DNA from: Shewanella canadensis
Lineage (GTDB): Bacteria; Pseudomonadota; Gammaproteobacteria; Enterobacterales; Shewanellaceae
Length of the DNA: 64,000 bases
Assembly (NCBI RefSeq): GCF_003966225.1
Contig: NZ_RXNU01000004.1
Coordinates: 248,001 to 312,000 of the forward strand
Direction: 5' to 3'
Part shown: one piece after another, positions 62,361 through 64,000 of the stretch
Numbering within the stretch: position 1 is the stretch's first letter
Layout of the letters: each line of letters begins with the position of its first letter
Position numbers and translations under genes: made by a program
The notes under the pieces: generated by a model
Database searches by the model: none
What the model saw: only the letters and a program-made list of their open reading frames with translations
What the model was told of the DNA's origin: nothing

Positions 62361-63296
62361 TCAGGAAGTGGCATTATATTGCGACGGCAACGGCTCCCCA
62401 AACAATTTGTTGTAACGCATGAAGTGAATGAAGGCTTGGGTTATTGACGGATAATACTGGCTTCTGGGATAAATAGCGTAAATCTGCACCGGATCGGCAT
62501 ATTTGCCGTCAAACAGGGCAACTAAGCGTCCTTCTGCGACATATTGCCGGCCCAGGAAATCGGGTAACCAGGCAATACCACAATTGTTGAGGGCCATATG
62601 CATGGCCACTTCCAGCTCGTCACATTGCATGCGGCTTTCAATCTTCACCTTATGACTGAGTTCATCTTCATACCATCTCCAGGTTCCGCTCTCAGATTCA
62701 TGTTCAGGATCGTAACACTCGATGGTGTGGTAAGCACCCAGCTCGCTCGGGTGCTGAGGTACGCCGTTTTTTGCGAGGTAGGCAGGACTGGCAAAGAACG
62801 GCCAGTGACACTCTATCAGGGGGTCGCTGATAAATGACTGTTCCTTTATCGGGGAAATATGCAGAATGAGATCCGCGTCGAATTTATTGGCTTCGGGTCG
62901 GCCATAGGAGGTTAGCAGCTTGAGATCGATCTGCGGATACTGGGTGATAAAATCCGTCAAACAATATTGCGCCAGACGTCGGTGGATCAGATCCAAACTG
63001 CATACCGTCAGCTTGCCCTTTAGCTCGGCTTTCTGATTATGTATCTCACCTATTGCTTGGATCCAAAGCTGTTCCATTGCCATGGTATGCTCAACAAAAC
63101 GTCTGCCTTCATCGGTTAACTCGAGTTGTCGGGTTGTGCGTTTAAACAGCGAAATCTGTAAGATTTCTTCGATAGACTTTATCCGTCGGCTCACACCAGG
63201 GCGAGTCAGGTTCAGCATATCTGCCGCTTTGGCGAAACTGCCTTGACAGGCAATCATGTTGATGAGCTTAAGATCGTCGACTGAGATGCTGGTCAT
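62361..63296 (-). CDS. LysR family transcriptional regulator
   Basis: A 311-residue regulator with an N-terminal winged helix (DLKLINMIACQGSFAKAADMLNLTRPGVSRRIKSIEEIL) and an effector domain (GKLTVCSLDLIHRRLAQYCLTDFITQYPQIDLKLL). It transcribes leftward, 396 bases downstream of the RdhB-like gene on the same strand. It could control the presumed dehalogenase locus or an unlinked target. The effector is unknown. Confidence 0.88.
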   Translation of the reverse strand: MTSISVDDLKLINMIACQGSFAKAADMLNLTRPGVSRRIKSIEEILQISLFKRTTRQLELTDEGRRFVEHTMAMEQLWIQAIGEIHNQKAELKGKLTVCSLDLIHRRLAQYCLTDFITQYPQIDLKLLTSYGRPEANKFDADLILHISPIKEQSFISDPLIECHWPFFASPAYLAKNGVPQHPSELGAYHTIECYDPEHESESGTWRWYEDELSHKVKIESRMQCDELEVAMHMALNNCGIAWLPDFLGRQYVAEGRLVALFDGKYADPVQIYAIYPRSQYYPSITQAFIHFMRYNKLFGEPLPSQYNATS

Positions 63297-63692
63297 AGTT
63301 GTTTAAGAGTTCCGGGAGCTTCAGGCACGGGTATGTCGATCACCCTCTGAGGGTAGAAAATTACATACAATAGCGGTCATCATAAACAAAATCTCTTATC
63401 TTTTTTTATTGTAGGATTTGTCTCATCCAGATAATAAATATATTTGATCTTACAATCAATGTGGTAGCACTATCTCTGGATGCCTTTAGACGAAGGGATC
63501 TTATTTAGTCTATTTCGTACCTATTTCGTACCTATCGGTGTTGGGTTCCCTCCCATAGCCGGCTATGGGTTGTGAAATGCACAAAATGAGAAAACGGTGC
63601 CTGATTAAGATGGTGTCATATCATAAATACTTTAAAACAGAATGATATGTTAACACCACCTCTTGTTCAGACTTATTATATGCGCGTAACCC
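63297..63692. other. Intergenic region, no gene seen
   Basis: Probably the LysR gene promoter. A perfect-looking hairpin is limited to short dyads such as CCCATAGCCGGCTATGGG near 63550; nothing else was supported. Confidence 0.45.
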
Positions 63693-63974
63693 TTACGGCA
63701 TTTTTTTAGCCGGCTTAATAAACTTGCGCCAGGTGTAGGCCCCCAGGAACAGTGCTAGTAAGCCAAAATTAAGCAGGCCCATAGCGCCTGACTGAGGCTC
63801 ACTTTCTACAAAAGATGCCCACGACCAACCGATACAGATCCACGCGAATCCGAATGCGCCGATTATGCCTAAGTTGGCCTTCCAGTCGAGATGATAGTAT
63901 TGCCGCAGATGCAGGTAGCCCCATAACGCCGCTGTTGTTAACATTCCCATCAGGTACCACATTAATCCCATCAT
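63693..63974 (-). CDS. RdhB-like reductive dehalogenase membrane anchor
   Basis: A 93-residue protein with three membrane helices (about residues 3-22, 34-54, 66-84). The segment WASFVESEPQSGAMGLLNFG matches the signature of PceB/RdhB anchors, where helix two ends in a W..SF.E.E....GMG...FG motif. RdhB holds the catalytic corrinoid iron-sulfur subunit RdhA at the membrane in organohalide respiration. The ATG at 63974 follows a GAGAGG site; the frame is open to the window edge by way of a TTG. rdhA normally precedes rdhB, so it would lie beyond 64000. Family match by motif only. Confidence 0.7.
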   Translation of the reverse strand: MMGLMWYLMGMLTTAALWGYLHLRQYYHLDWKANLGIIGAFGFAWICIGWSWASFVESEPQSGAMGLLNFGLLALFLGAYTWRKFIKPAKKMP

Positions 63975-64000
63975 AATTTTGCCTCTCGCTGTCAAAGTTA

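Overview
The window looks like a chromosomal segment of a marine Shewanella, probably a large-genome species of the S. sediminis/S. woodyi type. This rests on gene content: several methyl-accepting chemotaxis proteins (MCPs), TonB receptors, a GlyGly-CTERM style surface protein, a DUF3300 protein, an OsmC-YcaO fusion, remnants of a polyunsaturated-fatty-acid gene (pfaD), and a reductive-dehalogenase anchor gene at the right edge. No rRNA, tRNA, CRISPR array or intact insertion sequence was seen. The species is an inference.

Layout. 1-7.9 kb: the end of an MCP gene, an acetyltransferase, a dispersed repeat element, a YeeE-type sulfur transporter, a solute-binding protein, a Crp-like regulator, YgjV and a DUF3300 protein. 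8.1-11.9 kb: a PhoPQ-like two-component system with a PepSY gene and a divergent surface protein; direct-repeat boxes in front of three genes here look like one local regulon. 12.2-18.9 kb: a Fur-type TonB siderophore receptor, an AhpD-like protein with a divergent LysR regulator, two small proteins and a second MCP. 19-21.9 kb: a porin and an MFS transporter.

22.4-38.1 kb is the centrepiece: a complete carnitine system. fixABCX (electron transfer flavoprotein and its quinone branch) runs leftward and caiTABCD runs rightward from a shared 1.1-kb control region. This region holds an array of TTAG-N5-CTAA palindromes spaced 21-22 bp apart and a CRP-like site. Downstream come a double-hotdog MaoC hydratase, caiE, an HSL-family hydrolase behind a possible structured RNA element, and a GcvA-like LysR gene. 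The last is a candidate reader of the array, because GcvA recognises CTAAT. CaiT exchanges carnitine for butyrobetaine. CaiB, CaiC and CaiD handle the CoA thioesters. CaiA with FixAB(CX) reduces crotonobetainyl-CoA.

38.5-49.5 kb: a penicillin-acylase family Ntn hydrolase, a lipoprotein, a second TonB receptor, and a PAS-GGDEF-EAL protein bracketed by a roughly 95%-identical repeat of the receptor 3' end and its terminator. 49.8-54 kb: an orphan trpB, a LysR fragment, tandem repeats, a pfaD tail remnant, a beta-barrel protein and a decayed stretch. 54-61.2 kb: OsmC-YcaO, a small protein, a long RecX-like protein, then a leftward DASS transporter / cNMP-domain histidine kinase / lone receiver cluster. 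61.5-64 kb: a small lipoprotein, a second pfaD remnant, a LysR regulator and an RdhB-like membrane anchor, which suggests that an rdhA gene lies just beyond the right edge.
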